Notes: generated from the sequence alone by a model not told the origin. A DNA stretch of 64,000 nt from an uncultured Oscillospiraceae bacterium (GCA_902490735.1 CABUFC010000003.1:199895-263894), one strand, 5' to 3'; numbered from the stretch's first letter, positions 1 to 8,705 are shown. Translations and numbers: made by a program.

Positions 1-761
1 GCATATCTTTCCGCTTTAAAGTTTGCAAGTCTGTAGCTTGCAACCTCTGCCGCAGCATTAACCACAATTAAAACGCCCGCATTGGATTCTGTTAATATCC
101 TTCTGACTATATTTTCAAAAATAGGAGCTTTTGTTTTTGCAGAGTTAAAATACCCGTCCGCAATAGCAAGATCTAAAATAACCAGATCGGCCTTGGTATC
201 GATAATGTCTTTTTTAACCCTATAAACCATTTCTGCGCTGCTGCCGTCGTACATACCTTTGTAAAGGACTGTAGGACGAACATAGTAATTATCATAGAAC
301 CAATCGCTTGCTTCTGTAAGATACGAGCTTTCGGGATCGGTAAGGTTTGTAGAACCAAAGCCAACAACCGTAATTGCTTCATGATTTTTTGCCTTGCGAA
401 TGCAATTGGCAATTCTGGTCATATTGCCTTTAATATTACCCTTTTCATCTTTAGCAATACAGTTTTCTAAAAAAGCTTCATCTTCGCCGGCTTCGATTTT
501 CAATGCTCTTTCTTTTACCGGATTGGTTTCAACAGACGAAGTGTCCTCCGGGTAATAAGGATCCGGGTCGACAACATAATTATAGTCATCGGTATTAGAA
601 GGATCCTCTTCCGAAGAAGTATCGTCCGGATCGCTATCAACATAATCGTCGGACGATGAGACATCATCGGTATCGTCAATTGTTTTTTTCTTTTCCTTGC
701 ATCCGGCAAAGCAGGTTACAACTAAAAGCAATGCCAGAATCAAAGCTAAAAGTTTTTTCAT
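1..761 (-). CDS. SGNH-hydrolase-like lipoprotein, 3' end cut by window
   Basis: The gene begins at an ATG at 761, with AGGAGA just upstream, and reads openly off the left edge, so only about 253 residues are visible. Residues 1-21 form a lipoprotein signal ending in CFAGC, so the protein should be anchored outside the membrane. An acidic Ser/Asp/Pro-rich linker (about 25-75) follows. The rest resembles the SGNH hydrolase at 18662-19768: a VVGFGST block where GGSIT is expected, and an ADLVILDLAIADG block where the sibling has a VDFSVND block. The block III Asn is therefore Ala here, so activity is uncertain. It may follow the flippase gene, separated by a 124-bp AT-rich gap. Confidence 0.7.
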   Translation of the reverse strand, partial: MKKLLALILALLLVVTCFAGCKEKKKTIDDTDDVSSSDDYVDSDPDDTSSEEDPSNTDDYNYVVDPDPYYPEDTSSVETNPVKERALKIEAGEDEAFLENCIAKDEKGNIKGNMTRIANCIRKAKNHEAITVVGFGSTNLTDPESSYLTEASDWFYDNYYVRPTVLYKGMYDGSSAEMVYRVKKDIIDTKADLVILDLAIADGYFNSAKTKAPIFENIVRRILTESNAGVLIVVNAAAEVASYRLANFKAERY

Positions 762-885
762 AGTCTATCTCCTATTTATCACGCATCGTAAAATAAAGAA
801 AATCTTACATGTTAATTTTATAATATTTATTATAATAAATAAAGTCTAATTTTTTATTTAAAAAAAACCAAAAAAATTAACCATT

Positions 886-2448
886 CTACTTTGAAGCCCT
901 TATTTTACTGGATTTTTTAAAACCAAATCTCTTATTTTTTGACAATTTTTGCATATCTTTCAACTGCCCGGTAAGCAATAAAAACAGAAGATATATGGCA
1001 ATATCCAAAATCATAAAAAAAACAATATAAAGTGCATCGCTTAAAATATTGATCTCTAATAATATAAAAGCGGTAATACCTGAAGACAGCACAACTAAAA
1101 AAAGCGGCAATAAAAAAAGCTTAACAACCGGAAATTTGCTGCCAATGGTTTTTAAAAGCTTGCCGGTGTTTAAAAAACAGGTTAAAGCATTGCTTACAAA
1201 CATTATGCTTAAAAATGCCAGCATCCCAAAACGCGGCACAAAAATTAAAATAAGGGAAATCCTTGAAACAGAATCTATAAGGCTGTGTACGAAGGTCGCA
1301 TTTTGCTTGTCTAATCCTTTTAAAATACCGTCGGACATACTATCAAGATACATAAGCGGAACGAGCGGCGAAAGCGCTTTAATTAAATAACCTACACTTT
1401 TGCTTTTATAAATTACCAAGCCTATTTTATCTGCAGTACAAAAAAATACGGCAGCAAAAATAAAGGCTGAAAGCAAGGTTATTTTTATGCTTTTTTCGGT
1501 CGCGCGAAAGATTGTGTCTTTGTCGTTTTTAGCTTTGGCTTCACTCATTTCCGGTATTAACAAGGTTGTAATCGAACTTAAAAGCGAAGCCGGAAAAAAC
1601 AGTATCGGAAGCGCCATGCCTTTAATCATTCCGAATTGCTCGAGCGAAGTTTTATACGACGCCGTATATTTTGCCAGATTAGAAGGGACGATCAGGTTTT
1701 CAGTTGTACGCAAGAATGTTGAAAGATATTTTCCTGCGGTTATAGGCACGGATATATGCAAATTTTGCCGCAGTACAACTTTAAACGGCTGAGCTTTTCC
1801 GCCACCAAAAACATGCTTTTTATCGACAAAATACGCTATAAGCAAATAACATAGTCCTGCGCCTTCCGCAAGTGCGTCGGAAAGCATAACCGCCGCTACA
1901 GCGTACTCCATGCCAAGTCCTTTAAATTTACTGACAAATACAAACATAAGCACAATTCTGACTGTTTGCTCCAACAAAAGCGCTATGCTTTGGACGCCGG
2001 CTTTTCGCCTTGCCAAAAAGTAGCCTTTAAAGCAGGATGCAAATCCCATAAACGGCAATGCTATGCACATCATCAAAAGCGAAGCATAAGACCGCGCATC
2101 TTGCACGATATTACAGGCTATAAAATTTCTGAATACCACAATTATAAATATGCTTGCGGCACATATTACAGCAGTTAATACAATTGACACCCTAAGTGCT
2201 TTTACCGCGCCTTTTTTATCGCAAAATGCAAGCCTGTCTGCGACCTGACGGGTAACGGCTGTTGTAAGTCCGCCGGCGGCAAAAGCAGAAGCTAAAACAT
2301 AAATTGATATAACCAGCTGATAAAGGCCCATGCCTTCAGCCCCAATATTATTCGAAAGCCAAATTCTGACAAAAACGCCCAAAAATCGCAATATTAAGCT
2401 TGTAATTGTCAAGAACAAAGCATTTTTAATAAATCGCCTTTTTTGCAA
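886..2448 (-). CDS. MOP-superfamily flippase, SpoVB/MurJ-like
   Basis: This 520-residue integral membrane protein has about 14 hydrophobic segments and begins with the pattern of the polysaccharide-export/SpoVB branch of the MOP family (RFIKNALFL, then a glycine-rich loop and LYQLVISIY). Such proteins move lipid-linked sugars, often lipid II precursors, across the membrane; in spore formers SpoVB acts in cortex synthesis. The start is TTG, with a run of seven G in front as ribosome site. It lies 58 bp downstream of the phosphate cotransporter, separated by a hairpin that overlaps the ribosome site. Flippase class is clear; the exact substrate is not. Confidence 0.85.
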   Translation of the reverse strand: MQKRRFIKNALFLTITSLILRFLGVFVRIWLSNNIGAEGMGLYQLVISIYVLASAFAAGGLTTAVTRQVADRLAFCDKKGAVKALRVSIVLTAVICAASIFIIVVFRNFIACNIVQDARSYASLLMMCIALPFMGFASCFKGYFLARRKAGVQSIALLLEQTVRIVLMFVFVSKFKGLGMEYAVAAVMLSDALAEGAGLCYLLIAYFVDKKHVFGGGKAQPFKVVLRQNLHISVPITAGKYLSTFLRTTENLIVPSNLAKYTASYKTSLEQFGMIKGMALPILFFPASLLSSITTLLIPEMSEAKAKNDKDTIFRATEKSIKITLLSAFIFAAVFFCTADKIGLVIYKSKSVGYLIKALSPLVPLMYLDSMSDGILKGLDKQNATFVHSLIDSVSRISLILIFVPRFGMLAFLSIMFVSNALTCFLNTGKLLKTIGSKFPVVKLFLLPLFLVVLSSGITAFILLEINILSDALYIVFFMILDIAIYLLFLLLTGQLKDMQKLSKNKRFGFKKSSKIRASK

Positions 2449-2457
2449 TAAAATACC

Positions 2458-2484
2458 CCCCCTAATTACTAATAATTATGGGGG
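2458..2484 (-). promoter_or_regulatory. Hairpin overlapping the flippase ribosome site
   Basis: On the minus strand a run of five C followed by TAATTA, with one bulged base, pairs with TAATTA and a run of G. The 3' arm is the G-run that serves as Shine-Dalgarno for the TTG start at 2448. A T-rich stretch (TATTTTATT) follows. It can be read as a weak intrinsic terminator after the phosphate transporter or as a structure hiding the flippase ribosome site. Confidence 0.45.
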
Positions 2485-2506
2485 CATAAATAATTTTATG
2501 ATTATG

Positions 2507-4276
2507 TTAAAGCGAGTATTTGGTGCTGAACAAATTATAGTAGTCTACGAATTCGCCCGACTCGGATGATTTAATTTTATTTAAGAATTTATGAGCATTA
2601 AGTTTATCCGAGTACATCTGAAGTGTATAAACCGCGATATTCGAGCAGTGGTCAGACACCCTTTCAAAATTTGTGATAAGATCTGAAAAAACAAACCCTA
2701 ATTTTACCGTACAGGCGCCGGTTTGAAGCCTTTGAACATGGCGGGATTTTAATTCGCTGTTTAGCTTATCAATAACCTGTTCTAACGGTTCAACCTTTGA
2801 AGCTAATTCCAAATTGTCATCTTTAAATGAATCAAACGTCATTTCAACAATTTCTTTCAGCGCCGTCTTTACAACCTTAATTTCTTTTTGCGCCTCACTT
2901 GAAAACTGAACCTTTTTCTGTTTTATTTCTTCGGCAGCCTTGCTTAAATTAAGTGCGTGGTCGGCAATTCTTTCAAAATCACCCACACTGTGTAAAAGCC
3001 TGGATACCGCGTGCGAATCGCTTTCAGATAGCTCGTTGCTGCTTATTCTTACCAAATATGTACAAAGCTTGTCTTCATATTTATCTGTAAGATTTTCGAT
3101 TTCTTTAATCTTATTGTCTATATCGTCACTAAAGTGGTCTAAAAGCTTTAATGACATTAAAAGAGCATCTTTAGAATACTCGGCCATTTCTGTTGTAAGC
3201 CTTTTGCACTCTGATATTGCAAGGGGCGAGTTATTGAAAATTCTTTCATCGAGGAATACCTGATGAGTGATTTTATCATCCTTGCGAATGGTCATTTCGC
3301 AAAGGCGGATAACCGCCTGTTTAAACGGAATAAACGCCACGGTATTTAATAGGTTAAACAAAGTATGTATAACAGCAACGCCTATAAGAGAACATGGCAT
3401 TGATAAATACGACGGAAACAACGCCATAGCAACATATAACAAAGCAATGCACACCACACCGCCTATAGCGTTTGTATATAAATGCAGTGCTACTACCCTT
3501 TTTGCGTCTTTGCTTGTGCCAAAGGATGACAAAATCGCCGTTACGCATGTACCGACATTAGCTCCTATTACAAGCGGTATTGCTATTTGGTAGGTCACAG
3601 GATTGTCGGAAGCAAAGGCCGAAAAAGCAAGGGCTTGCACAATAGCCACAGTTGCCGCAGAAGATTGAATAATACCGGTAAAAAGGGTTGAAACAACAAA
3701 TGCGGTCACAGGGCTCGTAAAAGCAACCAAAACTTTTTGAAAAGCGGGATCTTGTCTAAATGTTTCCATAGAACCGCTCATCATATCCATACCTGCCATA
3801 AGAACGGCAAAACCTATAAAAATTACTCCCAAATTGCGTTTTCTTTCGCGCTTGGAAAACATCCTCATGGCTATACCCAAAAACGCTAAAAGCGGCGCAA
3901 ATATCATGGGTTTTAAAAGGGTTAATAAAAAATTATCTCCGGTAATTCCGGTTAAGGTTAAAATCCAGGATGTAAGCGTTGTTCCGACATGCGTCCCCAT
4001 TATCATGCCAAAGGTGTCCGCAAAACCTAAAATGCCGGAGTTTACAAGGCCTACAAGCATTACCGTCATAGCAGATGACGATTGAATGGCAATGGTAATG
4101 GCCGCTCCCATACCAAAACCGACAAAATCATTTTTAGCTACCTTTTTAAGCGTGCGTTCCATTGCTCCGCCGGACATTTGCTCAAGCCCTGAAGACATCG
4201 CACTCATGCCGTACATAAAAAACGCGAGTCCGCCTAAAAGCTCTGCTAAAATTATTAGAATTTGTGTGGCAGTCAT
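2507..4276 (-). CDS. Na/phosphate cotransporter with C-terminal PhoU-like domain
   Basis: The protein has 589 residues. The N-terminal ~330 residues form two inverted Na/Pi cotransporter repeats; each carries the family QSS motif (QSSSAMTVMLVG near residue 65 and QSSAATVAIVQA near 205). The C-terminal ~230 residues are helical, with the repeated pattern of PhoU-like domains (SVGDFERIADHA and FERVSDHCSNIA). This architecture matches the NptA/YjbB-type family, which imports or exports phosphate with sodium. A consensus promoter lies just upstream, and no pst or pho genes are nearby. Confidence 0.9.
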   Translation of the reverse strand: MTATQILIILAELLGGLAFFMYGMSAMSSGLEQMSGGAMERTLKKVAKNDFVGFGMGAAITIAIQSSSAMTVMLVGLVNSGILGFADTFGMIMGTHVGTTLTSWILTLTGITGDNFLLTLLKPMIFAPLLAFLGIAMRMFSKRERKRNLGVIFIGFAVLMAGMDMMSGSMETFRQDPAFQKVLVAFTSPVTAFVVSTLFTGIIQSSAATVAIVQALAFSAFASDNPVTYQIAIPLVIGANVGTCVTAILSSFGTSKDAKRVVALHLYTNAIGGVVCIALLYVAMALFPSYLSMPCSLIGVAVIHTLFNLLNTVAFIPFKQAVIRLCEMTIRKDDKITHQVFLDERIFNNSPLAISECKRLTTEMAEYSKDALLMSLKLLDHFSDDIDNKIKEIENLTDKYEDKLCTYLVRISSNELSESDSHAVSRLLHSVGDFERIADHALNLSKAAEEIKQKKVQFSSEAQKEIKVVKTALKEIVEMTFDSFKDDNLELASKVEPLEQVIDKLNSELKSRHVQRLQTGACTVKLGFVFSDLITNFERVSDHCSNIAVYTLQMYSDKLNAHKFLNKIKSSESGEFVDYYNLFSTKYSL

Positions 4277-4315
4277 AATAACCCCCCAAATAAAAGACTA
4301 ACTTTTGCCAGTATA

Positions 4316-4344
4316 ATATTAACAGAAAACCGGGGGCTAGTCAA
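4316..4344 (-). promoter_or_regulatory. Sigma-A promoter for the Na/phosphate cotransporter
   Basis: TTGACT (4344-4339) and TAATAT (4321-4316) are separated by exactly 17 bp. The start codon follows about 40 bp downstream. Confidence 0.7.
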
Positions 4345-4351
4345 CACAAAC

Positions 4352-4385
4352 TTTAAAGCGGCACAGAAATCCGTGCCGCTTTAAA
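4352..4385 (-). terminator. Terminator after the amino-acid ABC operon
   Basis: A perfect 13-bp stem (TTTAAAGCGGCAC with its complement) and 8-nt loop begins directly after the stop codon of the ATPase gene and separates this operon from the next promoter. Confidence 0.85.
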
Positions 4386-5120
4386 TTATTGTTCGCGAAA
4401 TCTCGCTAAAAATTCTTTTGTGGAATCATTTTTCGGGTTTTCGAAAATTTCTTTGGGTGAGCCCTCTTCTGCAATTACACCGTCGGCCATATAAACTACC
4501 TTTGTGCTTACATCCCTTGCAAAGGCCATTTCATGGGTAACGACAATCATGGTCATGCCTTCTTTAGCAAGCGATCGCATAACTGCGAGCACCTCGCCAA
4601 CCATTTGTGGATCGAGCGCCGAAGTCGGTTCATCAAACAATATAACCTCCGGCTGCATTGCAAGAGCTCTGGCTATTGCAACTCTTTGTTTTTGACCGCC
4701 CGAAAGTTGCTTAGGCTTTGCATTTACAAACGGCGCCATTCCAACCTTTTCAAGATAGAACATCGCGTCCTTTTCGGCTTCAGCCTTGGATTTTTTAAGA
4801 ACCTTAACAGGACCTACGGTACAGTTTTTTAATACCGACATATTATTAAACAAATTAAAACTTTGGAAAACCATTTCCACTTTAGAGCGGTATGCCGGAA
4901 TATCCTTTTTATCCATAACGTTTTCGCCGTGGAAAAGAATTTCTCCGTCTGTTGGCTCTTCAAGTAAATTTATGCAGCGAAGCATGGTTGATTTTCCGCT
5001 TCCCGAGGCACCTATTATGCAGGTTACATCACCTTTATTTATCGAAAAATCTATTCCCTTTAAAATTTGGTTCTGGCCAAAATCCTTTTTAAGACCGGTA
5101 ATTTTAATAACCTCGCTCAT
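4386..5120 (-). CDS. Amino-acid ABC transporter, ATP-binding protein (lysine-type)
   Basis: This 244-residue ATPase of the polar amino-acid uptake family (GlnQ/HisP type) shows Walker [10 protein letters not shown] near residue 37, the signature LSGGQKQR near 140, Walker [10 protein letters not shown] near 160 and the switch histidine in VVTHEM. It powers import by the permease encoded upstream; the reading frames overlap by four bases (ATGA). Because the operon is preceded by a lysine riboswitch, the substrate is inferred to be lysine or another basic amino acid. It is the last gene before a strong terminator. Confidence 0.93.
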   Translation of the reverse strand: MSEVIKITGLKKDFGQNQILKGIDFSINKGDVTCIIGASGSGKSTMLRCINLLEEPTDGEILFHGENVMDKKDIPAYRSKVEMVFQSFNLFNNMSVLKNCTVGPVKVLKKSKAEAEKDAMFYLEKVGMAPFVNAKPKQLSGGQKQRVAIARALAMQPEVILFDEPTSALDPQMVGEVLAVMRSLAKEGMTMIVVTHEMAFARDVSTKVVYMADGVIAEEGSPKEIFENPKNDSTKEFLARFREQ

Positions 5121-5884
5121 CCCTTCGCCTCCGTTTCTAAATAATTGGTATTAGGCATAGTGGACGATTGCTGAACTATGTAACTGTCCGGTCCTTCAAG
5201 CTTTTTCTCTATAAGCCGCAAAATCCTCGTAACAATAAATGTAAGCAAGAAATAAATTACACAAGCAACAACGTAGGTTTCAAAAATTGCCCATGTCATT
5301 TTTGAAATTTTGGCTGTAAAAAAGTAAAGCTCTGTTACGCCGATAACGTTCAGCACCGAAGTGTCTTTAATGTTAATAACAAACTCGTTGCTTATAGCCG
5401 GTAAAATATTGCGCATTGTCTGCGGAATAATTACATTAAGCATTGTTTGAATGTGGGTCATACCAACCGAGTACGCCGCTTCAAACTGACCTTTGTCAAT
5501 CGAAATTATACCGCCTCGTACAATTTCCGCCATATATGCACCGGTATTTATGGATACTATAAATATGCCTGCCGGAATAAGCGGAAGCGTATTGCCGCCG
5601 TTTAAAAAAGCATAGCCCCAAAATATTACCATAGACTGAACCATCATCGGTGTGCCGCGGAAAATCTCAACGTAAATTGCAATTATTACGTTGATAATTT
5701 TCATAAGAGCCTTCATCACTATATTTTTAGGGGTGGGAATAGTGCGAACAATGCCCGTTATAAGCCCTATAAGTAAGCCGATAATCGTACCGGAAAGGGC
5801 TATAAGCATTGTAAAGCCTATGCCTTTTAAGAAAAATGCGTAATTATCTTTCGCTATATTAAATACTTCTTGAAAGAACTGCAA
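5117..5884 (-). CDS. Amino-acid ABC transporter, permease (lysine-type)
   Basis: This 255-residue membrane protein of the HisM/GlnP family has about five transmembrane segments. The coupling-loop region reads [18 protein letters not shown], matching the family EAA motif. The start is TTG at 5884, with AAGGAG eight bases ahead. It sits between the binding-protein gene (17 bp upstream) and the ATPase gene (4-bp overlap). A single permease gene implies a homodimeric channel. The lysine assignment is inferred from the riboswitch leader; the sequence itself does not fix the substrate. Confidence 0.92.
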   Translation of the reverse strand: MQFFQEVFNIAKDNYAFFLKGIGFTMLIALSGTIIGLLIGLITGIVRTIPTPKNIVMKALMKIINVIIAIYVEIFRGTPMMVQSMVIFWGYAFLNGGNTLPLIPAGIFIVSINTGAYMAEIVRGGIISIDKGQFEAAYSVGMTHIQTMLNVIIPQTMRNILPAISNEFVINIKDTSVLNVIGVTELYFFTAKISKMTWAIFETYVVACVIYFLLTFIVTRILRLIEKKLEGPDSYIVQQSSTMPNTNYLETEAKG

Positions 5885-5901
5885 AGCAATTACTCCTTAT
5901 A

Positions 5902-6720
5902 TTATTCTTCTGGAGATATTGCTACCATCTGCTCCATTAAAGCTTTTTGTGCCGCTTCATCAAAGGTAGCAAGATAAGAGTTAATGCCGGCCAATAAATC
6001 CGAACCCTTTTTAACACCTACGGCAATGCTTGTATCTTCAACAGGAACCTTAAAGCCGGTATCGTTGTTCTTTAAAGCGATATAGCCATATTTGTCGCTG
6101 CTGCCGCAAACAGACATAGCCGTTGGTTCTTCGGCAATGTAACCTTCAATTGTACCGGCGTCAAGCGCTACACGCATAGTAGCAAAGTCTGACATTTCAG
6201 AAACTGTCGCTTTGGTTTGAGAAGATAAAGCGTCAAGATGGCTTGTGCCTGACTGTGCCGCAATCTTTTTACCGTCAAGATCTGCAATAGTCTTAACATC
6301 GCTTAAAGCGCCTTTTTTAGTGATAATTACAAGATTGGAATTATAGTAGATATCCGAAAAATCGATCTTCTCTTTTCTTTCGGATGTCGGGCTCATACCG
6401 GCAATAATCATATCAAGTGTGCCTGCCTGTACGGCCGGAACAAGAGCATCCCACTCATAAGAATAAATTTCAAGCTTTTTGCCAAGGCTTTCAGCTATTT
6501 TTATCGCAACTTGAACATCATAGCCGTTAGTATACATGTTTTCTACATTAGCTATAGGAACAGCACCGTCGGACGCTGATTTAGTCGACCAGTTATACGG
6601 AGCATAGTTGCACTCCATACCAACTTTTATTACTTCGTCGGATGTTTCCGGTTTTTTACCGCATCCTGCAAACGAGAACAGCAATACGGCTGCGAGGATG
6701 ATTGATAATAGTTTTTTCAT
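5902..6720 (-). CDS. Amino-acid ABC transporter, substrate-binding lipoprotein
   Basis: The protein has 272 residues from the ATG at 6720, chosen because GGGAG precedes it and a lipoprotein signal starts there (lipobox FAGC, Cys at 19). An upstream in-frame start at 6765 would lie in the riboswitch terminator and is rejected. The remainder is a family 3 periplasmic-binding fold: VGMECNYAPYNW near the ligand pocket, the IAGMSPTSERKEKIDFSDIY hallmark and a DLDGKKIAAQSGTSH segment. It captures the amino acid outside the cell and delivers it to the permease. It is the first gene of the lysine-riboswitch operon. Confidence 0.93.
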   Translation of the reverse strand: MKKLLSIILAAVLLFSFAGCGKKPETSDEVIKVGMECNYAPYNWSTKSASDGAVPIANVENMYTNGYDVQVAIKIAESLGKKLEIYSYEWDALVPAVQAGTLDMIIAGMSPTSERKEKIDFSDIYYNSNLVIITKKGALSDVKTIADLDGKKIAAQSGTSHLDALSSQTKATVSEMSDFATMRVALDAGTIEGYIAEEPTAMSVCGSSDKYGYIALKNNDTGFKVPVEDTSIAVGVKKGSDLLAGINSYLATFDEAAQKALMEQMVAISPEE

Positions 6721-6737
6721 GTTTTTTCTCCCTTCAA

Positions 6738-6770
6738 ATAAAAAAATCGCAATTGCTGTAAGCAATCACG
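6738..6770 (-). terminator. Riboswitch-controlled intrinsic terminator
   Basis: On the minus strand TCG-TG-ATTGCT, loop TAC, AGCAAT-TG-CGA is followed by seven T. It lies between the lysine aptamer and the first gene, as expected for the expression platform. Confidence 0.8.
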
Positions 6771-6787
6771 AATTCTATTAAATCCAT

Positions 6788-6946
6788 GATAGCTCTCCAC
6801 AAAATGTGACAGTTCACGGCATGTTCTGTCGTAAACCAACCTGCAAATTCCTTCGGCAAATTCACAGATTTCGGCGATGAATCCTTTCACGCGGGCAAGC
6901 CGTTTACCACATCGCGTTACTGATAGTCATCGCGCCTCTATCTATG
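6788..6946 (-). promoter_or_regulatory. Lysine riboswitch (L box)
   Basis: The transcribed strand carries the L-box landmarks in order: AGATAGAGGCGCGA at the 5' side, an AGTAA turn, AAAGGA, two GCCGAA segments, GAACTGTCA, and TGGAGAGCTATC closing the P1 helix against GATAG. The total is about 159 nt. In known L boxes lysine binding favours a terminator, and a terminator does follow at 6770-6738. This implies that lysine represses the ABC importer. The assignment rests on motif recognition and was not scored with a covariance model. Confidence 0.9.
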
Positions 6947-6952
6947 TTGGTG

Positions 6953-6981
6953 ATTATACACTATAACAAATAAAAATGCAA
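6953..6981 (-). promoter_or_regulatory. Sigma-A promoter for the lysine-riboswitch operon
   Basis: TTGCAT (6981-6976), a 17-bp spacer and TATAAT (6958-6953) place transcription start a few bases before the aptamer. Confidence 0.75.
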
Positions 6982-7002
6982 GTACTTTTTTTAAAAAGAT
7001 AA

Positions 7003-7027
7003 AAAATCACGGAAAAACCGTGATTTT
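7003..7027 (-). terminator. Terminator after rpsT
   Basis: A 10-bp stem AAAATCACGG/CCGTGATTTT with an A5 loop lies just after the rpsT stop; T-rich sequence follows on the minus strand. Confidence 0.8.
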
Positions 7028-7033
7028 AACCAA

Positions 7034-7279
7034 TTATTCCACACTGTTTAAGCTTTTTTGTAAAGCGGATTTTTTCCTTGCGGCGGTGTTTTTATGCATT
7101 ATTCCCTTAGCAACCGCTTTGTCGACCTTTTTGATCGCGGCTTTTGTTGCCTCCGCCTTATCTTCTGCGGACGCAATGTTCTTTATAGCAGTTTTAACTG
7201 AAGAACGATAGCTCTTGTTGCGGTTGTTATTCTCTTCAGCGATCAACACGCGCTTTTTAGCTGATTTAATATTTGGCAT
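7034..7279 (-). CDS. rpsT: 30S ribosomal protein S20
   Basis: This 81-residue, lysine/alanine-rich helical protein has the typical S20 opening [14 protein letters not shown] and internal motifs [15 protein letters not shown] and [13 protein letters not shown]20 binds 16S rRNA early in small-subunit assembly. It has its own promoter (7343-7315) and terminator, and diverges from spoIIP. In Bacillus and many Clostridia the rpsT neighbour in this divergent position is gpr followed by spoIIP; here gpr is absent. Confidence 0.96.
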   Translation of the reverse strand: MPNIKSAKKRVLIAEENNNRNKSYRSSVKTAIKNIASAEDKAEATKAAIKKVDKAVAKGIMHKNTAARKKSALQKSLNSVE

Positions 7280-7314
7280 CTAAATACACCTCCCAAAAAC
7301 ATTATGCACTAAGT

Positions 7315-7343
7315 ATTTTATCACCAAACTTTTAAAAAAGCAA
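7315..7343 (-). promoter_or_regulatory. Sigma-A promoter for rpsT
   Basis: TTGCTT (7343-7338), a 17-bp spacer and TAAAAT (7320-7315) lie upstream of a strong GGGAGGTG ribosome site. Confidence 0.65.
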
Positions 7344-7461
7344 TAGTTTTTTTAGTAAAATAAAAAAACTTGTTAAAAATAATTATAAGCCTTTGTAAAA
7401 AGTATATTATTAATTTTTAATTCATAAAATTATTTAAAGTCTTTTTTCGAAGGATCAATTT

Positions 7462-8460
7462 ATGCGTTTTTTAAAAAAAGCCACAGTATTATTTATGCTT
7501 TTATGCGTAATGCTTTCTGCGTTTTACAGCCTTACACTTATTTTGCCGTTGAAAGCCGAAAAAAACGATGACAAAAAATCAGAAGTAATATCTTCCGATG
7601 TGTCAAGTCGCATACGTGACACTCAAAATGAAAGCTCTGCGGTTGCGGTCGCGGCACAGCCCGGCAACTACAAGGGTAAAATTAAGACCGAGGTTATATC
7701 CCCTTACAAAGCGCCGCTAAACTTTAGCAAGGTATATATGAAAAACACCACCGGATTAAACATTGACTTTGCCGCCGAGCTTAATGCCCCTATTAAAATA
7801 AGCCTTAAATCTACAAATGAACCGGAGGTTCTTATTTTTTGCACACACACAACCGAGTGTTATATGCTTGAAGAACGTGATTATTACACAACTGCCGACG
7901 CTACCGGCACGCTTGATAAAGAAAAAAGTGTTGTAGCGGTTGGTGCCGTACTTAAAAACACGCTTGAGCAGAACGGCATTTCGGTTTTACAGGACACATC
8001 CGTTTTTGATTCGCCAAAATTCAGCGGATGCTATGACCGAAGTGCCGAAATGGTAAAAAAATACCTTGCAAAATATCCGTCAATCAAGGTGGTAATAGAT
8101 GTTCACAGGGATTCTATTACTTACGACGGCGGCGTAAAAAGCAAGCCCACCGTAAAAATCAACGGCAAAAATGCGGCGCAGGTAATGATTGTATCGGGCT
8201 GCGAAGCCGGAAGCGTTAAGGATTTTCCCAACTGGCGCGAAAATTTACGCTTTGCGCTTAAAATTCAAAACCGCATGGAAACCGATTATCCGACACTTGC
8301 GCGCCCTTTAAATTTTTGTGCAAGAAGATATAATCAACATTTAACAACGGGCTCGCTTTTAATAGAATTCGGCACGGAAGCTAACACTTTAGAAGAGGCA
8401 AAATACTCAGCTTTATTAGTAGGAACCACTTTAAAAAATGTATTAAAAAACAAAGGATGA
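7462..8460 (+). CDS. spoIIP: Stage II sporulation protein P
   Basis: The protein has 332 residues with an N-terminal membrane anchor (about 8-30), a low-complexity linker and a C-terminal amidase/endopeptidase domain. Diagnostic segments are LIFCTHTTECYM, the VVAVGAVLKNTLEQNGI helix, VVIDVHRDSI and SLLIEFGTEANTLEEA, containing the His and Glu metal ligands of the amidase_3-like fold. SpoIIP degrades septal peptidoglycan during forespore engulfment with SpoIID and SpoIIM. An AAGGA ribosome site precedes the ATG. Its stop overlaps the next small ORF by four bases. Its presence supports a sporulating lineage. Confidence 0.93.
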   Translation: MRFLKKATVLFMLLCVMLSAFYSLTLILPLKAEKNDDKKSEVISSDVSSRIRDTQNESSAVAVAAQPGNYKGKIKTEVISPYKAPLNFSKVYMKNTTGLNIDFAAELNAPIKISLKSTNEPEVLIFCTHTTECYMLEERDYYTTADATGTLDKEKSVVAVGAVLKNTLEQNGISVLQDTSVFDSPKFSGCYDRSAEMVKKYLAKYPSIKVVIDVHRDSITYDGGVKSKPTVKINGKNAAQVMIVSGCEAGSVKDFPNWRENLRFALKIQNRMETDYPTLARPLNFCARRYNQHLTTGSLLIEFGTEANTLEEAKYSALLVGTTLKNVLKNKG

Positions 8461-8705
8461 AAAGCTTGACAAAACCTATTAGAATTATTGTTTGCATATT
8501 TTTGTTTACAGTCTGTACGCTGGCCGTAATTTTAGGATTTATGATAACCTACAAAAATATGACTTTTATTAAAACCGGAAAAGTGGTTGACCTAATTAAT
8601 TTTTCCAATGACGGTATTTATATTTTAGGAAAACCTCTGGATGTCTTTTTTAAAAGTTTTTTATACGAAATATCGAAAGAGATGCCGGCGGTATCTCTTT
8701 CTTGA
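8457..8705 (+). CDS. Small membrane protein coupled to SpoIIP, unknown function
   Basis: The product is not recognised. Its ATG overlaps the spoIIP stop (ATGA), which suggests translational coupling and supports the ORF as real. The 82 residues contain one strong hydrophobic segment (about 9-32) after a short basic start, giving a probable single-pass protein with a ~45-residue soluble tail. The last dozen codons lie inside the transcription terminator at 8675-8713, so the C-terminal residues may be under little protein-level constraint. By position it could act with SpoIIP in engulfment, but this is inference only. Confidence 0.55.
   Translation: MKSLTKPIRIIVCIFLFTVCTLAVILGFMITYKNMTFIKTGKVVDLINFSNDGIYILGKPLDVFFKSFLYEISKEMPAVSLS

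Noticed and set aside
6721..6765. Upstream start for the amino-acid binding protein
   Set aside because: It lies in the riboswitch terminator and lacks a ribosome site; the ATG at 6720 starts a proper lipoprotein signal.
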